NCBI RefSeq assembly: GCF_029392675.1
Contig: NZ_CP113941.1
Coordinates: forward strand, 1,278,501 to 1,342,500
Origin: Lactobacillus sp. ESL0684
GTDB taxonomy: Bacteria; Bacillota; Bacilli; Lactobacillales; Lactobacillaceae
Direction of reading: 5' to 3'
Length of the DNA stretch: 64,000 nt
In this document: positions 46,193 through 54,784 of the stretch, one piece after another
Layout of the letters: the number at the start of each line of letters is the position of its first letter
Position numbering within the stretch: the first letter of the stretch is position 1
Program-made: the position numbers and the translations under genes
Notes under the pieces: generated by a model
Told to the model about the DNA's origin: nothing
Databases searched by the model: none
The model's input: the letters and a program-made list of their open reading frames with translations, nothing else

Positions 46193-47191
46193 TTACAGAT
46201 TAACTGGATAGACTGGCTTTTTACCCTCATAAACTCGTTTCATATCAATCAAACTATGTTCAATCATGTTTTTAACTGAGGTCTTAGTATAGTAGGCTGA
46301 ATGCGGTGTAATTACTACATTGGGCATCTTAGCTAGCTCTTGATAAGTTTCAGGCAATTCAGACATATCAGTAAATTGCTTCTCAAAAAATTCATTTTCT
46401 TCAGTCAACACATCTAGCGCTGCACCAGCAATCTCTCCTTGCTTTAGCGCGTCAATCAAATCTACCGTGTTAATTAAGGGACCACGAGCTTGGTTAATGA
46501 CCAAGGCAGAGTTCTTCATCTGCTTGAATTGTTCAGAGCTAATCATGTTTTCCATCCCTGGATCAAGCGGTGTGTGCAAGGTCAAAATATCGGCCTCTTT
46601 AATTACAGTATCAAAATCGGTATATTCGACAAAAGCTTCATTAGCAGCATTTTCAACCACGTCATAGGCGATGACTTTGGCTCCTAGCGCATGGAACATC
46701 TCCGCTACAGCACTACCGATTCTGCCTACACCAATAATACCAACTGTTTGATTATAAATCTCATCACTCATCAAATTTGGTTCACGAACAAAATTAAGCT
46801 TTTGCTCATTCTGGAAAATTTGACCCCAGTTTCGTAATAAAAACATTGCTGAAGTCAGCGCATTTTCGGCAATTGCCCGTGGTGAATAAGCTGGCGTCGT
46901 AGTAATAAGCATATGGTATTTATGCACATATTCCCAATTAACAATATTATAACCAACTGAACGCAACGCCAAATGCTTAATGCCATAGTCAGCAAGTTTT
47001 TGATATACAGCTTCATCAGCAATATCCACTACTTGCATGACACTAGCAACATCAAAGCCTTGTGCCTGAGTGACTGTTTGCGCATCAAGAATATCTTCAG
47101 TAGTTTCGATTTCGTCATCTGGATGATGTTTACGCCAGTTTTGCACGTGAGGCATCTGTTCTGGCGTAATATTATATAGTAAAGCTTTCAT
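46193..47191 (-). CDS. D-2-hydroxyacid dehydrogenase (D-lactate dehydrogenase family)
   Basis: A 332-residue NAD-dependent enzyme. The Rossmann motif is GIIGVGRIGS (151-160). The catalytic triad is visible as the Arg in NQARGPLINT, the Glu in DVLTEENEFF and the His in ITPHSAYYT. It is clearly different from the classical LdhD of lactobacilli as I recall it, so it may prefer another 2-ketoacid such as 2-ketoisocaproate. GGAGG precedes the ATG. IS1182 copy B lies directly after the stop. Confidence 0.9.
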   Translation of the reverse strand: MKALLYNITPEQMPHVQNWRKHHPDDEIETTEDILDAQTVTQAQGFDVASVMQVVDIADEAVYQKLADYGIKHLALRSVGYNIVNWEYVHKYHMLITTTPAYSPRAIAENALTSAMFLLRNWGQIFQNEQKLNFVREPNLMSDEIYNQTVGIIGVGRIGSAVAEMFHALGAKVIAYDVVENAANEAFVEYTDFDTVIKEADILTLHTPLDPGMENMISSEQFKQMKNSALVINQARGPLINTVDLIDALKQGEIAGAALDVLTEENEFFEKQFTDMSELPETYQELAKMPNVVITPHSAYYTKTSVKNMIEHSLIDMKRVYEGKKPVYPVNL

Positions 47192-47281
47192 TAAATAAAT
47201 CCTCCTTTAAGTTAAATTACTTAATTAGCATTTTAACTTAAATTAATATAATATGAAAGATTTATTTGTGCTATCGCCAAT

Positions 47282-48466
47282 TTAATATGCCCGTTTGCCC
47301 TTTTTATAAACTGCTTTATCTACTTGTACGACAGCATGAATATCAGCCAATGGATTTTCATCTAAAACTAAGAAATCTGCATACTTACCTGCTGCCAGAG
47401 TGCCGTATTCATCGTCAATCTTCATCAACTTGGCACAATTCAAACTGGTCTGCAAAGCCTCAAAATTAGTAAATCCTTGCTCAACTAGTAACGGCAATTC
47501 TTGTGGAGTCATCGTGAAGTCATTAAATGGCGTACCAGCGTCTGTTCCTAAGGTAATTGGTACACCAGCATTTTTGGCTTTAGTAATATTACCCCTTAAA
47601 TCTTTCCAAGCTGCCGAAATTTTAGCCATTTCCCAATCTGGAATTTTTCCGGGTGCATATTCCATAAATGCCCAAGCACCGACAACTGTTGGTGTTAAAT
47701 AAGTCCCTTTTTCAAGCATTAAATCAATTTCTTCATCATTGACGTAAAAACCGTGTTCAATACTGTCAACTCCAGCTTTAATGGCGTTCATAATGCCGGG
47801 ATTACCTTCAGCATGCGCTGCGACCACGTAGCCCTTATGGTGCGCTTCTTCCACAGCTACTCGAATTTCTGCTTCACTGAGTTGAGGCTGGTCTAAGGCA
47901 TCATTTTCAGTCATCACGCCGCCTGTGGCCATAACTTTGATAGCTCTGGCACCCTTCTTAATTTCTTGACGCACTGCTTTACGCATTTCATCTGGAGAAT
48001 CAACTAAAATACCAAAGTTAGGACCATCTCCATGGCCTCCAGTCATCGAAAATGGGTGTCCTGATGGCAAGATTTCCGGAACTCTAGTCAATTTACCGGC
48101 TTTAATTAATTCATTAAGTTCAATGTCAATCTCAAAAGTACTGCCACATTCACGAATATAAGTTACACCTGAACGTAATAAATCATGCAAATGATCGACA
48201 GCTCGCACGGTTGCGACAACTGCACTTGCTTTTGAATCACCATCGGCAGTTAGCGGATCGTTAATAATATGGGTATGACAATTAATTAATCCAGGCATCA
48301 CATATTTATTACTCAAATCTACCGTCTTGTCAGCTTTAGGTGGTCTAGCTGTGCCCACTTCTTCAATTTTACCAGTTTCATCATTGATCAATATATAACT
48401 ATCTGATTGTAAATTATCTTGATCACCAACAAACAGATTAGCGTTAATAAAAACGGTTTGACTCAT
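47282..48466 (-). CDS. Amidohydrolase (Xaa-Pro dipeptidase/imidazolonepropionase-like), T-box controlled
   Basis: A 394-residue metal-dependent hydrolase. Metal ligands: HTH in GLINCHTHI, the lysine in AIKVMATGGVM, AHAEGNPG, SIEHGFYV and LGTDAGTPFN. Close paralogue of the next gene (same length, most residues shared). Related enzymes cut L-Xaa-L-Pro dipeptides or N-acylated amino acids. GGAGG precedes the ATG. Its own promoter and T-box leader lie upstream, so it should respond to an uncharged tRNA. Confidence 0.9.
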   Translation of the reverse strand: MSQTVFINANLFVGDQDNLQSDSYILINDETGKIEEVGTARPPKADKTVDLSNKYVMPGLINCHTHIINDPLTADGDSKASAVVATVRAVDHLHDLLRSGVTYIRECGSTFEIDIELNELIKAGKLTRVPEILPSGHPFSMTGGHGDGPNFGILVDSPDEMRKAVRQEIKKGARAIKVMATGGVMTENDALDQPQLSEAEIRVAVEEAHHKGYVVAAHAEGNPGIMNAIKAGVDSIEHGFYVNDEEIDLMLEKGTYLTPTVVGAWAFMEYAPGKIPDWEMAKISAAWKDLRGNITKAKNAGVPITLGTDAGTPFNDFTMTPQELPLLVEQGFTNFEALQTSLNCAKLMKIDDEYGTLAAGKYADFLVLDENPLADIHAVVQVDKAVYKKGKRAY

Positions 48467-48493
48467 TTTGTAATACCTCCAAAAATTTCCAAT

Positions 48494-48746
48494 AAAAAAA
48501 CACTCATCCCAATCTAAGGACGAGTGCTCGTGTTACCACCTTTAAATTCACTTATTACTCACATAATAAGCCTCATTAGCTATCAAACAATAGCTTGTAA
48601 TGATAACGGATACAACTCCGCTACTAGCTGAATATCACTAGCAGTCATCAACCAAAAGCCCATCTTCATTGCTCATTACCTACCAGCTTTCACCAACTTG
48701 CCAGCTCTCTTTAAAGATAAATCTAAACAACTACTCTGCTTTTTTG
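48494..48746 (-). promoter_or_regulatory. T-box riboswitch leader of the amidohydrolase gene
   Basis: On the minus strand the leader has a Stem I base AGCAG/CTGCT with AGTAG beside it, AAAGAGAG with GGTGAAAG (AG bulge and distal loop region), the T-box sequence AAAGGTGGTAACACGAG, and a terminator hairpin CACTCGTCC/GGGATGAGTG followed by seven Ts. The antiterminator forms from the T-box and the 5' arm of the terminator. The candidate specifier lies in TTGATGA just before the 3' arm of the Stem I base; ATG (Met) fits the purine-after-codon rule, GAT or GAC (Asp) cannot be excluded. A promoter (TTGACA at 48797-48802 on the minus strand, 17 bases, TAGATT) lies just after the upstream gene stop. 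Confidence 0.85.
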
Positions 48747-48803
48747 AAATATATAATATTTAATTATACAGACAATCTATCATCATAATTTAAGCTTGTC
48801 AAC

Positions 48804-49988
48804 TTAATATGCACGTTTACCCTTTTTATAAACTGCCTTATCTTCTTGTGCAACCGCATGTACATCAGCCAGCGGATTTTCATTTAAAACTAAGAAATCG
48901 GCATATTTACCTGCTGCTAGAGTGCCATATTCATCGTCAATCTTCATCAACTTAGCTGAATTAACACTAGTTCTAAGTGCCTCATAATTAGTAAACCCTT
49001 GTTCAACCAGCAATTGTAGTTCAACCGGCGTCATCGAGAAATCATTAAATGGTGTACCAGCATCTGTTCCCAAAGTAATCTTAACGCCACGTTCTTTAGC
49101 ATGCGTAATATTTTTACGTAGATCATCCAATGCATCAGCTGCTTTTTTGATTTCCCATTCTGGCACTTTACCCTTGGCATAAGTTGGAAAGGCCCAATCA
49201 GCGACCACCGTTGGTGTTAAGTAAGTGCCCTGCTTCAGCATTAAGTCAATTTCTTCATCATTAACATAAAAACCGTGTTCGATACTATCAACACCAGCCT
49301 TGATTGCATTCATAATCCCAGGATTACCTTCGGCATGTGCAGCCACAATCAGATTTTTATGATGTGCTTCTTCAACAGCAGCGTGAATTTCGGCAACACT
49401 GAGTTGTGGATCAGTCATAAAATCGTTCTTGGTCATCACACCACCAGTTGCCATAACTTTGATTGCTTTGGCACCCTTTTTCATTCCTTGCCGCACTGCT
49501 TTACGCATTTCATCCGGAGAATCAACTAAATGACCAAAATTAGGCATATCTCCGTGACCACCAGTCATTGAATATGGGCGACCTGATGGCATTACTTCTG
49601 GCACCTTATCAATCTTGCCATCAGCAATCATTTCACTAATTGAAATATCAATATCATAAGTGCTACCACATTCGCGAACATAAGTTACACCTGACTTCAG
49701 CAAAGTATGCAGGTTCTTAACTGAATTGACAGTAGTTTTCACAACGTCTGTTGCCGTACCACCAGTTGGATCATTAGAATCCATAATCATATGATCGTGG
49801 CAGTTGATTAGACCTGGCATCACGTACTTATTAGCTAGGTCAACTGTTTGATCAGCTGCTGGCGCACTCCCAGTACCAATTGCTGTAATCTTGCCAGTTG
49901 TGTCATCAACTAGCAAATAACTGTTTTCCTGGACTGTTTCACGTTCACCGTCATAAAGATTAACGTTAGTATAAACTGTTTTAGTCAT
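48804..49988 (-). CDS. Amidohydrolase, second paralogue
   Basis: A 394-residue enzyme with the same metal ligands (GLINCHDHM, AIKVMATGGVM, AHAEGNPG, SIEHGFYV, LGTDAGTPFN). It is nearly colinear with the gene at 47282-48466, with blocks identical over 20 residues or more, so this is a tandem duplication. The first metal motif is HDH here and HTH in the copy. AGGAG precedes the ATG. 15 bases after the third paralogue (50004-51203). Confidence 0.9.
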   Translation of the reverse strand: MTKTVYTNVNLYDGERETVQENSYLLVDDTTGKITAIGTGSAPAADQTVDLANKYVMPGLINCHDHMIMDSNDPTGGTATDVVKTTVNSVKNLHTLLKSGVTYVRECGSTYDIDISISEMIADGKIDKVPEVMPSGRPYSMTGGHGDMPNFGHLVDSPDEMRKAVRQGMKKGAKAIKVMATGGVMTKNDFMTDPQLSVAEIHAAVEEAHHKNLIVAAHAEGNPGIMNAIKAGVDSIEHGFYVNDEEIDLMLKQGTYLTPTVVADWAFPTYAKGKVPEWEIKKAADALDDLRKNITHAKERGVKITLGTDAGTPFNDFSMTPVELQLLVEQGFTNYEALRTSVNSAKLMKIDDEYGTLAAGKYADFLVLNENPLADVHAVAQEDKAVYKKGKRAY

Positions 49989-50003
49989 GTAAATTCTCCT
50001 AAA

Positions 50004-51203
50004 TTATTTAATTAATTTTCCTGCCTGGTAAACCTGTTTATCAACTTGCTCAAGTGCCGCAACATCAACTAATGGATTAGCCGATAAAACCAAAAAGTTA
50101 GCTTGCTTGCCTTTAGTCAAAGTGCCGCAATGTTCATCAACCTGCAGCAATTCTGCCGCATACTTGGTTGCACCCAGTAATGCCTGGAGCGGAGTTGCGC
50201 CAACTTCTACCAGCAACTTCATCTCGGTAGTCGTACCGTTATCAAAGCGATTAAATGGCGTACCGGCATCTGTACCAACGACCACTCGCACACCGTGCTT
50301 GATAGCCATACCAACATTATTAAAGAATAGTTCCTTGATTTCCGCGTTTTTATTACGCATATAGTCTGGTAAAACTCCTTCTGGTGCATCAGCAATACAT
50401 TGTGGTGCATTAAGGGTTGGAACCAAGCAAATATTATGGTCTTTCATATAGGCAGCTTGCTGCTCATCGATAAAGATTCCGTGTTCGATTGAATCAACCC
50501 CTGCCTCAATTGACAGTTGAATTCCGCGATTTCCTTGTGCATGAGAAGCCACAGTCATATGTTTGGAATGAGCTTCTTCAACGGCCGTATTTAATTCCTC
50601 AGCGCTCAGTTCAGTATCATCAACGCGGTCAGTTGGCGACATCACGCCACCAGTTGCCATGACCTTAATATTTTTCGCCCCATGCTTAAACTCTTCACGC
50701 ACTGCCTGGCGCATATCACTGGCTGAATTGGTCAAATGTCCCCAAATTGTGTCACCATCTTCACCTTCTGGAAAATCACCGTGACCACCAGTAATGCTCA
50801 TTGGTCGGCCTGACGGAACAATTTCTGGACCCAGGACTTTACCTTGTTGCATTAACTTCATCAGCTTCACATCAGCGCCAGAAAATGCACCACAATCACG
50901 AATCGTAGTTACTCCATTTTTAAGTAAAGTTTGCAAATTCTTTAAAGCATTTACCGTAGCCTCGGTTTCACTAACAAATGCCGTTCGATTATTCATTGGA
51001 TCCATTGTGATGTGAGTATGCGCATTAATTAACCCTGGAACTATGTATTGTCCATGCAAATCAACTGTTTGCTCGGCCGCAGGCGCTGGACCCGTGCCAC
51101 TAGCCTGAATAAGCCCCTGATCATCTACCAATAACCACGCATTATCCTGCATCTTAGCCGTCTCAGCATCAAATAAATTACAATTAGAAAATAAGGTAGC
51201 CAT
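50004..51203 (-). CDS. Amidohydrolase, third and most distant paralogue
   Basis: A 399-residue enzyme: GLINAHTHITMDP, NIKVMATGGVMSPTDRVDD, ASHAQGNRG, SIEHGIFI and GTDAGTPFNRF. It shares the fold and metal ligands with the two neighbours but differs in many substrate-side residues, so it may take another substrate. AAAGGAGG precedes the ATG. First gene of the run; divergent from the transporter at 51377. Confidence 0.9.
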   Translation of the reverse strand: MATLFSNCNLFDAETAKMQDNAWLLVDDQGLIQASGTGPAPAAEQTVDLHGQYIVPGLINAHTHITMDPMNNRTAFVSETEATVNALKNLQTLLKNGVTTIRDCGAFSGADVKLMKLMQQGKVLGPEIVPSGRPMSITGGHGDFPEGEDGDTIWGHLTNSASDMRQAVREEFKHGAKNIKVMATGGVMSPTDRVDDTELSAEELNTAVEEAHSKHMTVASHAQGNRGIQLSIEAGVDSIEHGIFIDEQQAAYMKDHNICLVPTLNAPQCIADAPEGVLPDYMRNKNAEIKELFFNNVGMAIKHGVRVVVGTDAGTPFNRFDNGTTTEMKLLVEVGATPLQALLGATKYAAELLQVDEHCGTLTKGKQANFLVLSANPLVDVAALEQVDKQVYQAGKLIK

Positions 51204-51292
51204 ATTTCCTCCTTTTTTAGATCAAAAATTAATTTAGTAATTTTATTTTAAGGTTAGCTTTACTTTTTTACAAGATTAAATTAAAAAAGTTA

Positions 51293-51321
51293 TTGATTAA
51301 TCCGAAAAGTTCTCTTATAAT
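51293..51321 (+). promoter_or_regulatory. Promoter of the GltS-like transporter gene
   Basis: TTGATT at 51293-51298, 17-base spacer, TATAAT at 51316-51321. The leader of 55 bases to the ATG contains AGGGGTGA as ribosome site. Confidence 0.75.
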
Positions 51322-51376
51322 CGTAAGCATACAATTTTTACATATTATAATTTTATTTTAATTTAGGGGTGACATT

Positions 51377-52567
51377 ATGAGTCCAGCGTTGTATGCCGTA
51401 CTAGCTTTTACAGCAGTTATGCTTTTTCTAATGATAGGTGAATGGGTATCTTCCATTACTAATGCATACGTACCATCAGTTTTTATTACCGCCGTCCTCT
51501 TTGCCGTTGGCTATTGGACGTTTTTACCCAAAGATATCGTTGCTAAAGCTTCCTTTGGGCCAGACTTTGCTAACATTTGTATTTCGTTATTATTGGTTCA
51601 CTTAGGAACTTTAATGAATTTAAAGCAATTAATTCAGCAATGGAAAGCAGTCTGTATTTCACTATTAGGAGTTGCTGGAACCATTCTGCTAACTCTAACA
51701 ATCGGTAGTAAAATTTTTGATTGGCACACGGTCATCGCTGCCGTTCCACCGCTAACTGGTGGTTTAGTTTCTGCACTGCTAATGACTAATGGTCTTAAAG
51801 CAGCTGGGATTACCGGTTTAGTTGCCTTGCCAATTGCCATGTTCGTTATGCACTCAGTAGTTGGCTATCCGTTAACCGCTTGGATGCTTAAGCGTGAAGG
51901 ACGACGTGTTGCTGGTGAATACCAAAAAGGCAACCTGAGTGTATCAACTAGCCAAGAAGAAGAAACAGAACTTACTAAAAAGTCAAAATTACCAGAAGAA
52001 TACCATACTGCATCTTTTATTCTCGTAAAAGTCGGTCTAGTAGCATTGCTAGCCAATGCGTTTTCTGCCTTTTTATTGAAAGTTCTTCACTTTGACTTAA
52101 ATGCCAACGTAGTTTGTCTAATCTTCGGAGTTATTGCTCACCAACTCGGCTTTTTAGAAGACAGTGCATTAAACAAGGCTAACGTTTATCAATGGTTGAT
52201 GTACGGCTTATTGGCTTATATCTTCTCGCAATTAAGCGTCACGACACCGCAAATCATCGGTAAAGTTTTCTTACAAATCGTAGTTTTAATGTTCTTAGGA
52301 ATTTTAGGGATGTTTTTGGCTTCCGCAATTTTGGCAAAACCATTCAAGATGAGCCCTGAAATGGCCTTTGCATGTTCACTGACTGCCTTATTCGGATTTC
52401 CAGCAGATTATATTTTAACTACCGAAATTTGCCATAACGTAGCTAAGGATAAAGATGAAGAAGCAGTTCTGCTTGATCAAATGTTGCCGAAGATGCTAGT
52501 TGGTGGCTTTGCCACAGTATCAGTTGCCTCAGTCATTATTGCTTCCGTTTTCTTGAAGTTACTATAA
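51377..52567 (+). CDS. GltS-like sodium:glutamate symporter family protein
   Basis: A 396-residue transporter with about ten helices and the GltS-type pore motifs (PPLTGGLVSALLMTNG in the first half; FACSLTALFGFPADYILTTE in the second, an inverted repeat of the same structure). The central loop (residues 175-205) is hydrophilic. Divergent from the amidohydrolase genes; it could import a dipeptide, an N-acyl amino acid or glutamate itself for them. Confidence 0.82.
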   Translation: MSPALYAVLAFTAVMLFLMIGEWVSSITNAYVPSVFITAVLFAVGYWTFLPKDIVAKASFGPDFANICISLLLVHLGTLMNLKQLIQQWKAVCISLLGVAGTILLTLTIGSKIFDWHTVIAAVPPLTGGLVSALLMTNGLKAAGITGLVALPIAMFVMHSVVGYPLTAWMLKREGRRVAGEYQKGNLSVSTSQEEETELTKKSKLPEEYHTASFILVKVGLVALLANAFSAFLLKVLHFDLNANVVCLIFGVIAHQLGFLEDSALNKANVYQWLMYGLLAYIFSQLSVTTPQIIGKVFLQIVVLMFLGILGMFLASAILAKPFKMSPEMAFACSLTALFGFPADYILTTEICHNVAKDKDEEAVLLDQMLPKMLVGGFATVSVASVIIASVFLKLL

Positions 52568-52581
52568 AAATTCAAATAAAT

Positions 52582-52619
52582 AAAAACAACTTTTCACGCA
52601 GAAATGAAAAGTTGTTTTT
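52582..52619 (+). terminator. Terminator after the GltS-like gene
   Basis: Stem AAAAACAACTTTTCA/TGAAAAGTTGTTTTT, perfect, with an 8-base loop and trailing Ts. Confidence 0.88.
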
Positions 52620-52687
52620 TATTTTCGGGGTATGAATAAAAGATATTTACTGTTTTATTTGATTTCAAAGACTGATTAATAGAAAAA

Positions 52688-53059
52688 TTGATTATAGCCG
52701 AGACTGACCCACACATCAAAATACAAATCAGTTCACTTTTAAGTAACGATGACGTTGTGGTTGGCATATCCCTTTCGGGTCATACCAAGGACTTATATGA
52801 TTCTCTAAAGTTAGCCAAAAAAAATGGTGCCAAGATTATTACCATTTCCAATGATTTAAGTTCACCAGTTTCTGAACTTGCCAACACCAAATTGCAAACT
52901 GCAGTTAGCGAATTCACTAGTATTGGTTCGGTGGCTGGACAAATTTCTCAACTTTATCTCTGTGATGTTTTGGCACGTGGCTACGAAAAATATACCAAGA
53001 TTGATAGTAAGAAATTAAAAGAGAATGTTCTACGAGAAATCATGAAAAAAGAAATTTAG
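52688..53059 (+). pseudogene. Truncated RpiR/MurR-type regulator (SIS half only)
   Basis: 123 residues beginning at a TTG and matching the C-terminal SIS domain of RpiR regulators: DDVVVGISLSGHTKDLYDSL, IITISNDLSSPVSELA and SIGSVAGQISQLYLCDVL. The N-terminal helix-turn-helix (about 110 residues) is missing; upstream sequence is non-coding and a GltS terminator lies 70 bases away. No good ribosome site. Most likely the decayed end of a sugar-responsive regulator gene. Confidence 0.75.
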
Positions 53060-53068
53060 ACCACACAA

Positions 53069-53094
53069 AAAGCACATGCCAACGCATGTGCTTT
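53069..53094. terminator. Terminator between the RpiR remnant and the GNAT gene
   Basis: Perfect 11-bp stem AAAGCACATGC/GCATGTGCTTT with a CAAC loop; A- and T-rich on either side. Confidence 0.85.
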
Positions 53095-53096
53095 AA

Positions 53097-53630
53097 TTAT
53101 CTATGCTCAACTGTAAAACGATATAAGCCAAAACTCATCTGTCGCAAAATTCTGGTCATAATCACAGGATCAAACTCACTACTAGTCGACATTACCTGGG
53201 TATGCCCACGTTTTTCTACTAAATCATACTGAGTCTGCTTAAAGCCATTGCGCTCATAAAAACGCAAGCGACTAAGACGCTGCTGGTAATTTTCAGCTTC
53301 TGCAACTACTGGCTCAATATCTAGAATAATTTCTTTACTAGCAAATTCGTTTTTCAGAAAAGTTAATATTTTAGTGCCATATCCCTGACCGCGCAATTGG
53401 TCATTAATTGCCAAATAGGTCAAATAAATAACCGTTTCTCCTTCAACATAATAGGCCAACCCACAAAATTTATTTTGATCATAAAGTGCCATATAATGAA
53501 CATTCTTATGCCAAGCCATCATTGTCAAAGCTATAACTGGAAATCGCTCCCATCCCGGAAAAGCCGTTAAATAGAGCTGCTTAAAATCATGATATTCCGG
53601 CTTACCCCACTTAACTTCTCTAAGTTGCAA
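53097..53630 (-). CDS. GNAT family N-acetyltransferase
   Basis: A 177-residue acetyltransferase with acetyl-CoA motif LAINDQLRGQGYGTKILTFL and YERNGFKQTQYDLVE. The start is a TTG with GGAG nine bases upstream. Its substrate is unknown. Downstream of the pRiA4b ORF-3-like gene by 18 bases, same strand. Confidence 0.85.
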   Translation of the reverse strand: MQLREVKWGKPEYHDFKQLYLTAFPGWERFPVIALTMMAWHKNVHYMALYDQNKFCGLAYYVEGETVIYLTYLAINDQLRGQGYGTKILTFLKNEFASKEIILDIEPVVAEAENYQQRLSRLRFYERNGFKQTQYDLVEKRGHTQVMSTSSEFDPVIMTRILRQMSFGLYRFTVEHR

Positions 53631-53648
53631 AATAAATTTCTCCTTTAA

Positions 53649-54362
53649 CTATTCAAAATCTAGACGATAAATTTGATTATCAGCAATATCTTTGACATCT
53701 GCTATTGCGTCTTCGAGATTAAATTCAGTTAAATCAACTTCTTCACCACCTAAAAAATCAATTATATCTGGATCAACTTGTCCTTGTTCGTATGATTCTT
53801 GATAATCATTCAATCCCCAAGTACCACCAATATCTTCAATAATGCCATAGCCTTTGCCCTTGATAATCTCAGTTGGTAACATATCTGTATTAGCAATTGC
53901 TTCAACTTTTTCAACCTTAATCGATACTTCCCAGTCATCACCAAAATCATACTTTAGTAATAATTCAGCATCTTTTTTAAGACCACTATCTTGCAGTTTA
54001 ACAGACCCTGGAGTAAAGTCATCTGGCGCCAAATCAGCTTCAAGCAAATTTTCCTCAGTATCACATGGCATTAAATACTTAGTATCAAAAGTTGGTAATG
54101 CCAACATTATCATTTCTGCTAGAGCTTTTTGTTCTTGAATAGCTCCTCGTTTTAATCTACGCAATTCTGTTTGAATAATACTGCTACGCACATAAGTTAA
54201 GGCATAAAGATGCACTCCAGGAAACATCTTAAATAATGCCATTGTAGCATCTACTAAATAAACCATGTCGTGTTGACCATCAATTTTATAACGGCGCCAA
54301 ATTTTAGTTTTACTACCTTTTAAAGTCGCTTTAAATTCATATAGATTATGCTTTTGCTTCAT
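53649..54362 (-). CDS. pRiA4b ORF-3-like family protein
   Basis: A 237-residue protein with the family pattern: LKGSKTKIWRRYKID at the start, LLKYDFGDDWEVSIKVEK in the middle and GKGYGIIEDIGGTWGLNDY after it. Members occur in plasmids and accessory regions, some beside transposons; function unknown. AAGGA precedes the ATG. Confidence 0.82.
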   Translation of the reverse strand: MKQKHNLYEFKATLKGSKTKIWRRYKIDGQHDMVYLVDATMALFKMFPGVHLYALTYVRSSIIQTELRRLKRGAIQEQKALAEMIMLALPTFDTKYLMPCDTEENLLEADLAPDDFTPGSVKLQDSGLKKDAELLLKYDFGDDWEVSIKVEKVEAIANTDMLPTEIIKGKGYGIIEDIGGTWGLNDYQESYEQGQVDPDIIDFLGGEEVDLTEFNLEDAIADVKDIADNQIYRLDFE

Positions 54363-54471
54363 ACTTTTTTTCCTTCATGTCCACTAAAATCGTTAGTATC
54401 AGTTTTAGAATAACATGCAGAATCATACTGAGCAATGGCTTTAAGTCTTTATTAAAAAGAACTTTTTGATA

Positions 54472-54513
54472 GATTTTAGAATGAACTTAACATTCAAAGT
54501 TCATTCTAAAATC
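54472..54513. repeat. Perfect 17-bp inverted repeat
   Basis: GATTTTAGAATGAACTT at 54472-54488 and its exact complement at 54497-54513 with an 8-base loop. No T-run follows, so it is not a standard terminator. It lies between the pRiA4b-like gene start and the DeoR remnant. It may be a protein-binding site, a small-RNA stem or an IS scar. Confidence 0.8.
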
Positions 54514-54524
54514 CTACAATTAAA

Positions 54525-54697
54525 ACATTTCAAATGTTGCTGAAAAAAGTTATATCCTTGGCGATAAATCAAAATTCAATAAGAAAAGTCTTTATAATAT
54601 TTGTGATTGGCAAAAAATCACGGCTCTAATTACTGATAAAGAAGAATCTGAACAATTAGCAGAATTAAGAAAAAAAACTAAGGTTATTACTTGTTAA
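54525..54697 (+). pseudogene. 3' remnant of a DeoR-family regulator gene
   Basis: In frame from about 54525 to the TAA at 54695-54697 the DNA reads NISNVAEKSYILGDKSKFNK and then LYNICDWQKITALITDKEE, the C-terminus of DeoR-type sugar regulators. The first three quarters of the gene are absent and there is no start codon. Together with the RpiR remnant it marks a decayed sugar locus. Confidence 0.72.
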
Positions 54698-54710
54698 GCG
54701 TAACCTTAGT
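54677..54710 (+). terminator. Hairpin at the end of the DeoR remnant
   Basis: Stem ACTAAGGTTA/TAACCTTAGT with a 14-base loop that spans the stop codon; probably the old terminator. Confidence 0.6.
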
Positions 54711-54730
54711 TATATTTATTAATAAAACAC

Positions 54731-54773
54731 AAAGCGATAACTACAATTCATAACAAAATATAGTTATCGCTTT
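54731..54773. terminator. Terminator after the GIY-YIG/DUF2075 gene
   Basis: Stem AAAGCGATAACTA/TAGTTATCGCTTT, perfect 13 bp, 17-base loop, T-run on both readings; lies 12 bases beyond the gene stop. Confidence 0.8.
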
Positions 54774-54784
54774 TTATTAAAACA

